This document shows, piece by piece, positions 49,521-59,823 of a stretch of DNA of 64,000 nt (its first letter is position 1; each line of letters opens with the position of its first letter). The notes below the pieces were generated by a model that was not told where the DNA came from, made no database searches, and was given only the letters and a program-made list of their open reading frames with translations. The DNA comes from Sphagnum compactum (taxonomy: Eukaryota > Bryophyta > Sphagnopsida > Sphagnales): contig OZ234496.1 in assembly GCA_965153455.1 (NCBI GenBank), positions 248,001-312,000 on the forward strand, read 5' to 3'. Both the position numbers and the translations under genes were made by a program.

Positions 49521-50103
49521 TCAAACACTAATAGTCCTCTTTTTCTCTATGATCGAATTTTCTCTCCAAAGGTCTCTTTGTTTCTCTCGCCGACGGAGAC
49601 GGTAGAGTCGCGAGGCAAAGCAGAGAACGGGTAGGCATTGAGGTCGGGGTAGAGAATGAATGCATTACGACTTCCTATTACGACTTTTATGCAAAAAATC
49701 TGATTTTTAAATAAAATATTAGTTGAATTCGCGACAGCCCCTTCAATCATTAGAAAAATTAGAGAAGTAAAATGGGGAGGGGGGCGGGGGGCGCCCAGTG
49801 ATGGCAGTCTCGCCCTTCCCAAAGATGTTCCAATGAAGCCATTCAGCCTTAAAAGCTTTCTTAATATAAATCTGGATGTTCTGGTCTTTACTCTGGCTAG
49901 GGGCTTTAATGGCTTTCCAGGTGGCCATGCCGACTTTGCCCGCACGATGAGTCCTGTACGTCACTGTTTGTCACTTTATTGTTTTTACGAGGACCGGACA
50001 TGATTCTAGCCAGGTTGTGGATAGTACGATATGAATTCACGATCTTCGAGTTTGGAGCCTAAAACATTAGGCTAAAATAGCCTGGCATTATTGCGCTGGG
50101 TTC
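49521..50103. other. Unassigned; short unrecognised coding-like frame on the minus strand
   Basis: The minus strand near 49964-49743 reads HRAGKVGMATWKAIKAPS, which has ordinary coding composition but no family that I recognise. A 'ccggacatgattctagccag' segment at 49994 recurs at 50492. Confidence 0.25.
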
Positions 50104-50149
50104 TTGTTGTGGTCACACCTTATGAGTGTAATGCCCGGACCAGGAGTTA

Positions 50150-50311
50150 GAAACGTTATTAAAAACGTTTTTGACGTCAACTTGCATCATGACCCAATCA
50201 GGGTGTTGGTTGAGGAAGACTCTAATGCCAAAAACGTTATTAAAAACGTTTTTGACATCAACTTGCATCATGACCCAATCAGGGTGTTGGATGAGGAAGA
50301 CTCTAATGCCA
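50150..50311. repeat. 81-bp tandem duplication, 2 copies
   Basis: 'aaacgttattaaaaacgttt' to 'gaggaagactctaatgcc' is repeated with only two or three changes, at 50150 and 50231. The 81-bp period keeps frame on both strands; the plus frame reads NVIKNVFDVNLHHDPIRVL. Confidence 0.9.
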
Positions 50312-50579
50312 AAAATGATGGTCTCATAGCCTTCAGGGGTCAATATTCCGAACATCATGGGGGGGGGATAAGTACTTTTGAAGGCCCCCTGAAACTATAG
50401 GACAATGGAATGATTAATAAATCAAATAAACACTTCACCTACGGCAATAAGACAAAGACCTTCAGTGCCTTTTGCCATTGTCAATAATTACCGGACATGA
50501 TTCTAGCCAGGTTGTGGATACTAGGACATGAATCATCGAGTTTGGAGCATTTGACCCAGGTCAGACATGTGACGCCACG

Positions 50580-51640
50580 TTGCCCGCATCTTTCTTTCTG
50601 TCTTTCTTTCTTTTAATTTAACGTCAATACCCCGACCAGAGCATCGACCCTGCATCTTTCTTTCTTTCTTTCTTTCTTTTAATTTAAAGATTTATTTCTT
50701 CTTTGCTATTCCGTCCGTGCCTCTTACAAACCCAAGAAAAGGATCGAAGGATGAAAAAAATATACTACGACAAATTGAAAAAAATAGGAAAAGAAAAATA
50801 AACGATAGAAAGTGGACAAATAAATAAAAATAAATGAATGAGTAAAACCAAGAAATACGACACAAAAAACGATAAGAAACATTCGGTAAGAAGAAGAATA
50901 TGGAAAAGGGGGAAAACTGAGGATTCCGGTAAAAGAGGGGAGGATGAAAAAAAGGGGAAAAAATGCCTTTTAGAAGTCGAGGAAAAAATAGAAGAAAAAA
51001 AGAAAGAAAAGAAGATAGGAAAAAATCCAAGGTGGAATAGCCTGTGGTCTCATGATAACAAAAAAAAAAAAAAGCCACAAAAACAAATCCTTTGGAAGAT
51101 GTACAAAACAAAACCCCCAAAAAAAAAAAAAACCTGTTTTTTCAACACAAAACCCCCTCCCCGAAATATATATATATCGTTGACCTCTCGCAATCTATGG
51201 AAAAAAAGTTTACCATTTCAACACCTCCGCCCGTGCATTTTCCTAAAATAACATTCACCTCTTGTCCCACCTCTCTTCCAAAACCCAGAAAAAAACGATC
51301 CTCGCATACCTCCACTCCCATTCTAGTCAAATAACCCAAACGTTAGAAACTTCAATATCAAAATTAAACCTTGTTCAAGGGGCCAAGAGGATGGAGAGAG
51401 AAAAATAAACAATCACAATCTAATCCTAAACCCACCTTGAACAAGAAATTAATAAATCTTTTCATGACATCCCCCCCCTTTCCCCCCCCCTCCCCCAACA
51501 ATGAATTTGTAAAAAATAAACCACCCCCCCACGGGGTGTGCCAGCTTCCCATTGGTTACATTTGTGAAAAGTTGGACTCTTGAAGCGCCTGGATGGACTA
51601 TGAGGGGGCCGCCTATTTTTTTCCCCTGCAATTCCTTTAA
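50580..51640. repeat. Low-complexity tract: (TTTC)n, A/G-rich and C-rich segments
   Basis: (TTTC)n near 50590 and 50660, then a purine-rich, Lys/Glu-coding stretch 50740-51130, then C-runs around 51470-51540 and (TA)n at 51165 and 51642. Open frames here are compositional. Confidence 0.6.
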
Positions 51641-51867
51641 AATATATATATATATATCTCCAAAGGCGATTATTTCGGTTTTTTATTCCCGGTGTAAATT
51701 CAAAAAACAAATCTTTTGTAAAAAAAATTGCCAGAATTTCTGGTAAAAAAAAAAATTGAACAAAAAAATGCTGGCAGGCTGCTAGTGGCTCCAACTTCTT
51801 TTCTTGCGCGCAATTTTATGTCCTCTGGCAGTTTTTCCAAAATAAAATCAAATATTCCCTTAATGCA

Positions 51868-52182
51868 AAATTATGGTTAATGCATATGAAATATACACTA
51901 CCGTTGATTGGAACCAACAGAATGTCAAATGTCATCTTATTGTTGCAAGTGTCCACTAGATGACTTCAATTTTCCATCCGCAAGTAATTAAAATTTAAAT
52001 AAAATAGTACAATTTTTTTGGAATGTATACCCATGTTTGTTCAGCTTGCATCTAATTATAATGTCCTCCCTGTAAGTCATTTTATCTTTTACTCAATGCA
52101 ATTTTATAATTTTCTATCTACCAAAATGTGGGTTTTATGGACCTGGCTACTGTCTAATTATGTTCACTCTTCACAGAACAGA
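51868..52182 (+). repeat. First copy of a ~310-bp direct duplication
   Basis: Nearly identical to 53438-53745, from 'aaaattatggttaatgcata' to 'ttatgttcactcttcacag'. In this copy the last part is again locally duplicated ('ctaattatgttcactcttca' at 52155 and 52195). Confidence 0.9.
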
Positions 52183-53437
52183 TTTGTGGTGTGTCTAATT
52201 ATGTTCACTCTTCACAGAACAGACTTGTGGTGTGGTGAATCATATGCAATTATTTTTTAATTTATTTTTTTTTCAGTACGAATTGAAGTTTGCAGGAACT
52301 TTTTGAACGCCTCTCACGTGAGGTCCTGAACGGAACGTAGAAACGTTAGGTGAACTAGGTTCTAGAAACGACGCGGGCATGAGACGAACGCGCGATTTTG
52401 GTTATATCAAAATTGATTTGAGATTCAATCACCAGAGGTTTTACTGGTGGTCTGTCTCTCACTGTAATGCAACTTCAGCTGCTTCCTTTGTGCTGGCTTA
52501 AGGCCCATGGGTGAGTGGGTCGGTGGGTGGGCGCTTGGGAGTTTTCCAAACTGTAAGAAAGGCCCACAAAAAGGAATGTGGGGCCCAATTGTACCCGAGT
52601 GAGGACTCTTGTGCAAGCTCAAGGTGTTTTTTTTAAAATAATTGTGATGTAAGTGCCAGTGGATTGGCCATCATCCAAAAGAGAACTGAGTTAGCCAAAT
52701 TTGGCTACAGGTCATAGAGGAAGGTAGAATTTTCTTTTTAAATTATTATCACTATTATTATTATTTTGAAGCACAACAGCAGACCCCTGGCCCCCCAAGT
52801 AAAGCTCAGTGGCAGGGGGCCAGCAAGAGCTGCACACCAACGGGTTTGAACCCCAAACCTTTTGAGGTCCTAGGTCACAGAGCAGGGTTATGCCACTGAG
52901 CTATCGCCCCTGGGGAAAGCAGAATTGTTTTGGATATTCTGGTCACATGCTAGAAGCTCTGGTCTAAAATTCGCAATTTCAACTATATTTTTAACCTTGA
53001 AATACGACACCATCCCCCCCCCCCCTAAAAGTCTTTATTGGATTTGTAACCGACTTTTTTTTATTGCCAAGTGGCGGAGGTTCCTCCCCTCCCAGAAAAA
53101 AACTCTTCCCTTAACCCCCCCGACATTTGTTTTTCCTTTTGTGGTAAATTTCCTCTCTTTTGTGAAAAAAATTGAGAAAAACTTAGGAAAACATGTTTTC
53201 TTTGTGTAAACGTGTTTATAGAGTGTAAAATAGTCACTTCTGCAAAAACAGAAGAGAAATGGTAGAGGGTAGTGCCTTACCTTATAACTTAGCACAATAA
53301 AATAATACTAGATTAAAACATGGTGAGTAAATCAGCTGGTGTAGCTTCCTACCTTCCTTTCCCAAAAGTCCATGTTTTCTTTTCTTCGATGTATTTAACT
53401 TACGTGTATGCACTGTGCATCATGATATACAACATAA
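52183..53437. other. Spacer of the direct duplication, no gene seen
   Basis: Holds the minus-strand SINE at 52793-52916 and otherwise nothing supported. Confidence 0.4.
52793..52916 (-). repeat. tRNA-derived SINE with intact A and B boxes
   Basis: The minus strand reads GGGGCGATAGCTCAGTGGCA, then about 40 nt later GGGGTTCAAACCC. TAGCTCAGTGG and GGTTCAAACCC both fit the polymerase III A-box and B-box consensus. The acceptor and anticodon arms do not pair properly, so this is not a tRNA gene. The remainder ('gtgtgcagctcttgctggcc') would be the SINE body. Confidence 0.6.
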
Positions 53438-53745
53438 AATTATGGTTCATGCATATGAAATATACACTACCGTTTATCGAAACCAACAGAATGTCAAATG
53501 TCATCTTATTGTTGCAAGTGTCCACTAGATGACTTCAATTTTCCATCCGCAAGTAATTAAAATTTAAATAAAATAGTCCAATTTTTTTGGAATGTATACC
53601 CATGTTTGTTCAGCTTGCATCTAATTATAATGTCCTCCCTGTAAGTCATTTTATCTTTTACTCAATGCAATTTTATAATTTCCTATCTACCAAAATGTGG
53701 GTTTTATGGACTTGGCTACTGTCTAATTATGTTCACTCTTCACAG
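53438..53745 (+). repeat. Second copy of the ~310-bp direct duplication
   Basis: Same as 51868-52182 with few substitutions, starting about 1570 bp later. Confidence 0.9.
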
Positions 53746-53901
53746 TCTGCTGTGACTCCTTTGCAACTAAACATCTTAGATTTAAGCACAAATGGTATTG
53801 TGATGGAGAATCAACTTTTGGGTGTGAAATGCCTCCCATATTTTAGAGCTACATGCCGAAAGGACAGCATTTCGGCACCAAACTTAACTTCTGGGAAGTA
53901 G
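53589..53901 (+). CDS. Exon-like pair of unknown product
   Basis: A frame MECIPMFVQLASNYNVLP is followed by a good donor (CTCCCT|GTAAGT). About 105 nt later an acceptor (TTCACTCTTCACAG) opens a frame SAVTPLQLNILDLSTNGIVM, then ENQLLGVKCLPYFRATC, to TAG at 53899. Phases agree. I do not recognise the family. The first exon also occurs in the duplicate at 52020-52072, where the acceptor is followed by different sequence. No upstream exons were found. Confidence 0.35.
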
Positions 53902-54350
53902 GTGGAATGACAGTTCATGGCAATTCTCTTTTCGATTTCAGTAGCTAATTGTTCATGCACGCTCACTCAAGCGACTCACATAGATCAGGAAGCAATTACG
54001 TTTCGCTTGCTTCAGCGCACTGCTGGGTGATTCCTGAGGTCTATCTCCTTTCTTGTTCACAGCAAAGGCCTAACCTCTCAGGGCCACAGGTCCTACAACC
54101 TCATAAGAATGATTAACATCCACCCGATTTTGTCAAAAGAAGGTGCCTCCCTCGGCTCTGGCTGGGCTGTCCCTCAATTCTGAATATCATATCTTTAAGC
54201 ATCAAATGATCAAGCATTACTCATAAGTTTAAACAAGAGACTGCATTATCAAACAAGTACATGCAGTGGTGGTGGTTACCACCTCTGATACATCTGGCAA
54301 TTCCATGCTAGATGTTTTTACAGATAAATGCACCAAAGCAGAGAATAAAC

Positions 54351-56726
54351 TCAAAAACTAACCTCCCTTCTTACATGTCTTCGCCTGCTAAATCCCTGCC
54401 CCCACATCTTCCAAAATTCTCTCGCCTCCGCATTCTCTTTTCCGGGGTCTCGTTCAAAGTTGTTCACTGCTTTATCCATTGGATACCAAAGAATATAGGA
54501 TAAGTTCGCAAAGCTACCCGAGATCAGTCCTTTCGTGAGAGGGGCATTTTGTCCTGCCTTTCCCACCGCTATTATGCCAGGAGATTTCCTTGATTGGCCA
54601 TGGGAAGCATTCACAACACGGTTTACGAATACTGTGTGACTGTCTCTAGACTTCTGTTTAGCAAAGATATCTTCTCTTATTAGAATGTTTTCCTGTACAA
54701 GCACACGCCAGAAGCTCAATACTTCAAATCAAATGCATCATAGATTCGTTCGGTAATCGCATGAGTTTCTCTCAACTTGTTCCAGTGGGGGATGTTGGTG
54801 CGTACCTGAACTCTGTGTTCTAGAAATGCTTTTGATATCCTGCTTGCAACGAATGACCCTGACTCCGGTGCAGGAACCTCTGGGTACACTGCTGCCTCTG
54901 AATTGTTGTGCCCGGTGATGCTGAAATCCTTCGCTTCCAATGACTGGTGTGCACTAGTGACCTTGGATGCACAGTGTGTTTCTTTCAAGTATTTGCTCAA
55001 TCCCTTCCTGACTTCACATGAAGTCACGGCTGGATGCTGAAGGACATCAGAATTTTTTCTACTAGAGATACGGTCCTTTCTCCAGCCAATGCTTGATAAA
55101 AATGTAGCCTCAGTGACCTTCCTCAGGAACTTCATCCACAGGGAACGCCATGGAGATTGTCTCTCTAATACTATGCAGGATGCCTTGGAAGAAGGTGGAT
55201 TTACCATAATGGGGACAATTGGCAGCTTGGGCAACATCTCTGTTGACGCCTTGTTCTCTGCAGGGACTCCAACATTCATGCGCTGCATACGTTGCTCAGG
55301 GACATGCCACGTAGATGAATCTGGAAACAGAAAAAACAAACCGCAGGCTCCTCAACAAACCAGCCAGTGACAGCAAAGCCTTCAACAGACGATGCTCCCA
55401 GTGTAAGCTGCCAGTTGTTGTTCAGGGCATAGAATCCAAGGGTCTCTGCCGATTCTGGCTCTGTTTCTTCATAGGACCGGTCACCATGAACACCCTTAAA
55501 CCGAGACTGGAACAAGGAACTTGCAACTACTGCCTACACCCACCCTTTTGGCCTTGAAGTATGTCCAGAACTAATTACATTCCACGTTGAGAGAAAGGCC
55601 AATGCTTCACATTAAATCGAGTGAAGTATCTGACCTTTCGCATTCATTTTCTGCGTGGATTCAACGTTGCAACCTGCTTCCAGAGGAACCCATGACTCGC
55701 CCTTGCTTGATTGGTGATCAGTTATGTGAGTTGGTTCCCAATCCTCTTCCTGTCCTGTTTCAACTTCCTCAGCATCCACTCCTTCAGCAACCATACAAGG
55801 TGAATTCAAGCTGGTCCTTGTTAACATGGGCTGCTCTGTCACAGACTTCCCTCCTGCAATCTCTGCTGTTTTTTTTGTTGGAGAATGAACGCTCAAGTTT
55901 CTTAGCTAACATACATGCGGTGATGGTGGTAGAATATTTCCAAATGCTGCAAGTCTTTCATCCGTTGGGGCCTGCCTTGCTACCAGAAACTGCTGTGGTT
56001 GAGCACTCACAGGTGTGGATCCAATCTTGTTGGGTCCTGGAGCTGTGGACCATGATAGATGTTTTAGGATTCTCCGAGAGTTAATTCAAGATATGCAGCC
56101 AGCTTCATAACAAGTAATGTGCGCCTGTCAAGCAATTTTCTGTGGAAGTAAAGGTACCCCAGACCCTGATGTCAGCTTAGAACTGCATTCTTGAGGTCAT
56201 GAGGAACGAATGGAGCCTTGTGATGGGAGAGGGTATGGTTAAAGGAGAAAGAGTGTGCAATCCATGTTTCCTATCCTTAGAAAAAATCCCTTGAGCAGAG
56301 AACATCTGACGACAGTACCTCTGGATGTGCAAATCTTGCTTGTAAGCTTCCCTCTTTCTGCTGGCAAAGCTGCTACTGCAGCCTCGTTTCTTTTCTTTTC
56401 TTTTCTTTTCTACCATTATACCCGGAGGATACCCTCCAGGTATCACTGGGGAAAACTCTCTGCATCGGTTATTATTGGAGGTACAGCCCTTGGAGTACCG
56501 GAACCCGGGTAGTCCCTCGACTCTGCCTCATGCACACCCCTTATTATTCTGGTAAGGGCCTCCTAGGGTTACCTACCACCTCAAACTCTTGGAGATTGTT
56601 ATCAACATCGAGGGCAGTGACATGGGAGAGAAGGTTATTTGTAGGCTGCTTCAAAGGTCCTGCAAGGTGCCTGAGAAGATTGTGGGGTCCTGCTGGCACT
56701 ATAGCTGCATGCCGGAGTGAGATCAC
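54351..56726 (-). CDS. Unrecognised multi-exon gene-like region
   Basis: Minus-strand pieces have coding-like composition and partly compatible splice sites. 56726-56544 reads GPHNLLRHLAGPLKQPTNN and SHVTALDVDNNLQEFEV. 55896-55635 reads GVDAEEVETGQEEDWEPTH and ends at donor AAAG|GTCAGA. An exon starting near 55526 joins in phase to give FQSRFKGVHGDR, GFYALNNNWQLTLGASSVEG and TGWFVEEP. 55339-54807 reads WHVPEQRMQRMNVGVP through ISKAFLEHRVQ (donor CAG|GTACGC). 54705-54351 opens after TTGTACAG with ENILIREDIFAKQ and SYILWYPMDKAVNNFE. A frame change near 55330 is unexplained (missed intron, indel or decay). I do not recognise the family. Confidence 0.4.
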
Positions 56727-58300
56727 AACTGTCCATGCTTAGTGCTAGAATATGAGAAGTCTAGCACGTATCCAGTAGGGTGCAACTACACAACCAGAGA
56801 AAGAAGTATGCCCCTTCTTGCTGTCTATTTGTTCCAGGGTTCTTCTCAATGTACGTTTTCACAATGAGCTGTTGTGTTCACAGCAGTATGAACTCACAAA
56901 ACTTTGGCTGGAACCTTAGTTACTATCTGTGGCTGTAATAGAAGGGAACATCTCTGGAACCTTACTCCTCTGCCACTGAGACGTCAATTCTTCTGTGATG
57001 TTCCTCAACAAATAGTGTGATGAGAGGATGTTTGAGATATTCCAGGGTGCTTCCTCCTTCAGTCATTAAGAGTTGTGCCTGGTGATGGGTTGTTGTCATT
57101 GCACATGCAACAGGTGCCTATTGGTGATGGCATGACACTATGCAGGAAGCAATGATACACAAGAGAATTTCTGACTGCACAATGATTCTTTTCATCATTC
57201 TTTTCTGATGATTCTAAGCTCTATCTATCCTTCTAAGCTAGTCTCCAAATTCAACCTCAAGAACTTCCAACGAAGAATGAGTTCCTACAACCCTCACACA
57301 GTCATGATAGATGGTGAAAATTTTCCAATCGGCATTTATCACTTGGAATTGATAAGGACATAGTTTTGCAGCATAGCAAAGATCCGTTAGCAGCAATTAT
57401 TCAACTTGACTGATTTTCGGTTGTTTTAAATTGCTTGTTGCATCCTTCTTCCCTTGTTCCGCTCTTGTGGATCATGTTGAGAACTTGAACATATTTGGGT
57501 ACAGATCAGATATGAAAGCATAAATTTTTTTAAATCCTGAGGAGTACCCACTGTTCCCCTATTTGTATTTTCCGCTAACCAAATAGTTAGGCACCAGGGG
57601 TTTTTATGTAAAAAGTTCGTAAGCCCACTCGCTATTTGAGTGGCTTCCAACTTCCCACTATTTTTTTGGGGAGGGGGGGGTGGGGGAGGGTATCTCCCCT
57701 GAAATAATTTCAGGAATTTTTTTTTCAGTTCACAAAATGTTGTAAAGAAGATATTGAATCTTTAAGAATATTGAAAGTACTATGTGTAAGCAGCCCAAAG
57801 GAGGAGATTACAATATATATTTTTTGGGAATGTTCAAATATTGATTTTATTATTATTATTATTATTATTGTGATGGGCCAATCAAAGATGCCCATCACAA
57901 AAGGAAAAAAATTGACTTTGTAATTAGTTGTGAGGACTCCCCAAGGACAATTTTGTTTTTGCTTGCTATTTCTGTTCCTTGCTACTATATGTACATATTT
58001 CTTGAAACAAAAGCAAGAGGATCTTAATACGATTAATGTAAATATTAATCTATATGGGGTACCAAATTCGAATTTCACGCTCAAAGCATTCTTAATCTCA
58101 GATATGTCTTTGGTTCATTTTGAATGTTAATTTTGAAGCCCATTTCAAAATCAAAACCCCTTGAGTCACTAGCTGGGTTGATGAACTTGGGCTAAATGTA
58201 TCGATGACTTTTCATTGTCAAGATGATTGTCTTTACTCTTAATGTATACGAGTTGTTGGTAACCCGTGGCTACGCCACTCCAGCCACCCCCAAGAAAAGG
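56727..58300. other. Intergenic DNA, no gene recognised
   Basis: Contains a G-rich run near 57665-57690, an (ATT)n tract at 57850, and a short 'gatgggccaatcaaagatgc' block near 57873 resembling the end of the ~500-bp dispersed repeat. Confidence 0.4.
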
Positions 58301-58500
58301 AGGGAGGACCCAAAAAAAACGAAAAAAAAAAAAAAAAAAAACACCTCCCTTCACTCCCCCGTCCGGTCCTTTCCCGCCCGTCCCCCCCCCCTGCTGGCCT
58401 CCCCCCCACCTGTGCTGCCCCCCCTCTGCTGGCCCCCCCCTGCTGGCCCGCCCCACCCCTGCTAGCCCCCCCCCCACCCCTGCTGCCCCCCCCTGCTGCC
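58300..58500. repeat. A-run and C-rich (CCCCTGCTGGCC)n low-complexity tract
   Basis: About 20 A residues are followed by C-rich words with recurring CTGCTGGCC. Open frames are compositional. Confidence 0.85.
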
Positions 58501-58640
58501 GCTCAGTAACTTCCTAACTGCCGCTCAGTAAAAAGTAACTTAGGTAAATTAGGTAACAACGAAAAGGTAAAAACGGACAGACGGACACACGCACAGACAC
58601 CATGTTTGTAATTATATATAAGATATATGAAAAAATAAGA
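58501..58640 (+). repeat. Retroposon-like 3' tail
   Basis: CGGACAGACGGACACACGC followed by AATTATATATAAGATATATG resembles the end of the segment at 21036-21640. Confidence 0.4.
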
Positions 58641-59244
58641 CCTGAATGCCACAATTAAATTAAATGTATTTGTGGTCAAAAATGATACTTTTTTATTTAA
58701 TTACATTTGGTTGAGATTATGTTATTTTCGTAGTTGATTTTCAATTGCCATTTTTCAGATCACTTTCATGAAGTTCTGGGTTTCGGCTTCCATTCTTGTG
58801 ACGCTTGTTATGTGGTTTGATTACAAAACTAACTAAAGATAGGACTAATCGGTACACTAGTATTTTCTTTGGGACGAATGTTGTCATTTTTTGGACAAAA
58901 ACTTGGAGAATTTTTCTCTACTGTAAATTTAGCCTTAAAAAAAATTCTACATACTTGATATTATAATTTTTTTACAAACCTTGATATCATACCTCTAAAA
59001 CAGGAGATCTGGTTATTCTTATAATGATTCAAGATAATAAGATCTAGGGACCTCCACTCACTCATAGACGAGTTGATGGTTCTCACAAGGTCCTCTTCTG
59101 CCGAGCTTGAGGTTGACCTGCAACCCCTCGTCGCTCATGCAGTGAGCTGTGCTTCTACAGCCTAATGACCTTTTCTATTCCTCACTGTCACGGCCAATTT
59201 CGGTGGCTGAGCCCTGCTGCACAGCCCACATGTGCGAGCCAGCT
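58641..59244. other. AT-rich intergenic DNA, no gene seen
   Basis: No supported feature. Confidence 0.4.
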
Positions 59245-59402
59245 AAATGGGTAGGGTGTTCTTTGCAAGGGGTATTAGCCCAGGCCAAAAACGGTGACAA
59301 ACTCTTTTGAGAACAGTCCAGGTTTTTTCTTTTTGAGGGGGTGGGGGGAGAGGGATTTTTTGTTTTTTCCCTTGTTCCCGATGTGCTCCCATCATGTTCC
59401 CA
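59245..59402. repeat. Partial copy of the ~500-bp dispersed repeat (unit H)
   Basis: 'gggtagggtgttctttgcaa', 'ggccaaaaacggtgacaaac', a G-run and 'ttgttcccgatgtgctccca' match the first half of units A-D. Confidence 0.7.
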
Positions 59403-59823
59403 GAGGAAACCGAGTTGGATCCGGAGATATTGTTCTAGAGTTAGGGTTTGGATTGCCAGCCTTGAAGAGTATGGCAAGGAAGGAATGTGTCATGTTTTGT
59501 TGCCGATGCAATACCTCAAATTCTTCACAAGGAATCATTGTTTGGGGTGGCTGGATGGGTGGTCTAGTGGTTGTGACAACTGCTGGGGTAGGGTTTGTGA
59601 TGGGGAGTGGCGAAGTGCTGGATTGGGTGGGCCTATGTTGGACAACCGTCGGCACCGTCTTGGCTGCTGCTTCTGCCAATGCCTTCAACCGGGTGCCACT
59701 TTGTTCAACTTTTGTTTCTACCTTCGTTTTTACATATTTCGGTGATGTTTCCAAGAGTCGTAAGAGTGTCAGTTCCAGTGATCCCTTTATACTATTGTTG
59801 TGGTTTAGGTCACTGTGCATCAA
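59392..59823 (-). CDS. Unrecognised minus-strand open frame
   Basis: The frame carries a basic helix-like stretch (KYVKTKVETKVEQSGTRLKA), an Ala-rich part, a Thr/Pro-rich part (TNPTPAVVTTTRPPIQPP) and CEEFEVLHRQQN. The composition could suit a transposon-encoded or domesticated protein, but no motif settles it. A plus-strand frame overlaps, and the dispersed repeat abuts its end. Confidence 0.2.
   Translation of the reverse strand: MMHSDLNHNNSIKGSLELTLLRLLETSPKYVKTKVETKVEQSGTRLKALAEAAAKTVPTVVQHRPTQSSTSPLPITNPTPAVVTTTRPPIQPPQTMIPCEEFEVLHRQQNMTHSFLAILFKAGNPNPNSRTISPDPTRFPLGT

Noticed and set aside
50838-51251. Lys/Glu-rich frame
   Set aside because: Purine-rich low-complexity DNA; no structure beyond composition.
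52793-52916. Functional tRNA gene
   Set aside because: The internal boxes fit but the acceptor and anticodon arms do not form; a SINE is more likely.
58223-58517. Pro-rich and Gly-rich frames
   Set aside because: Direct translation of C-rich low-complexity DNA.
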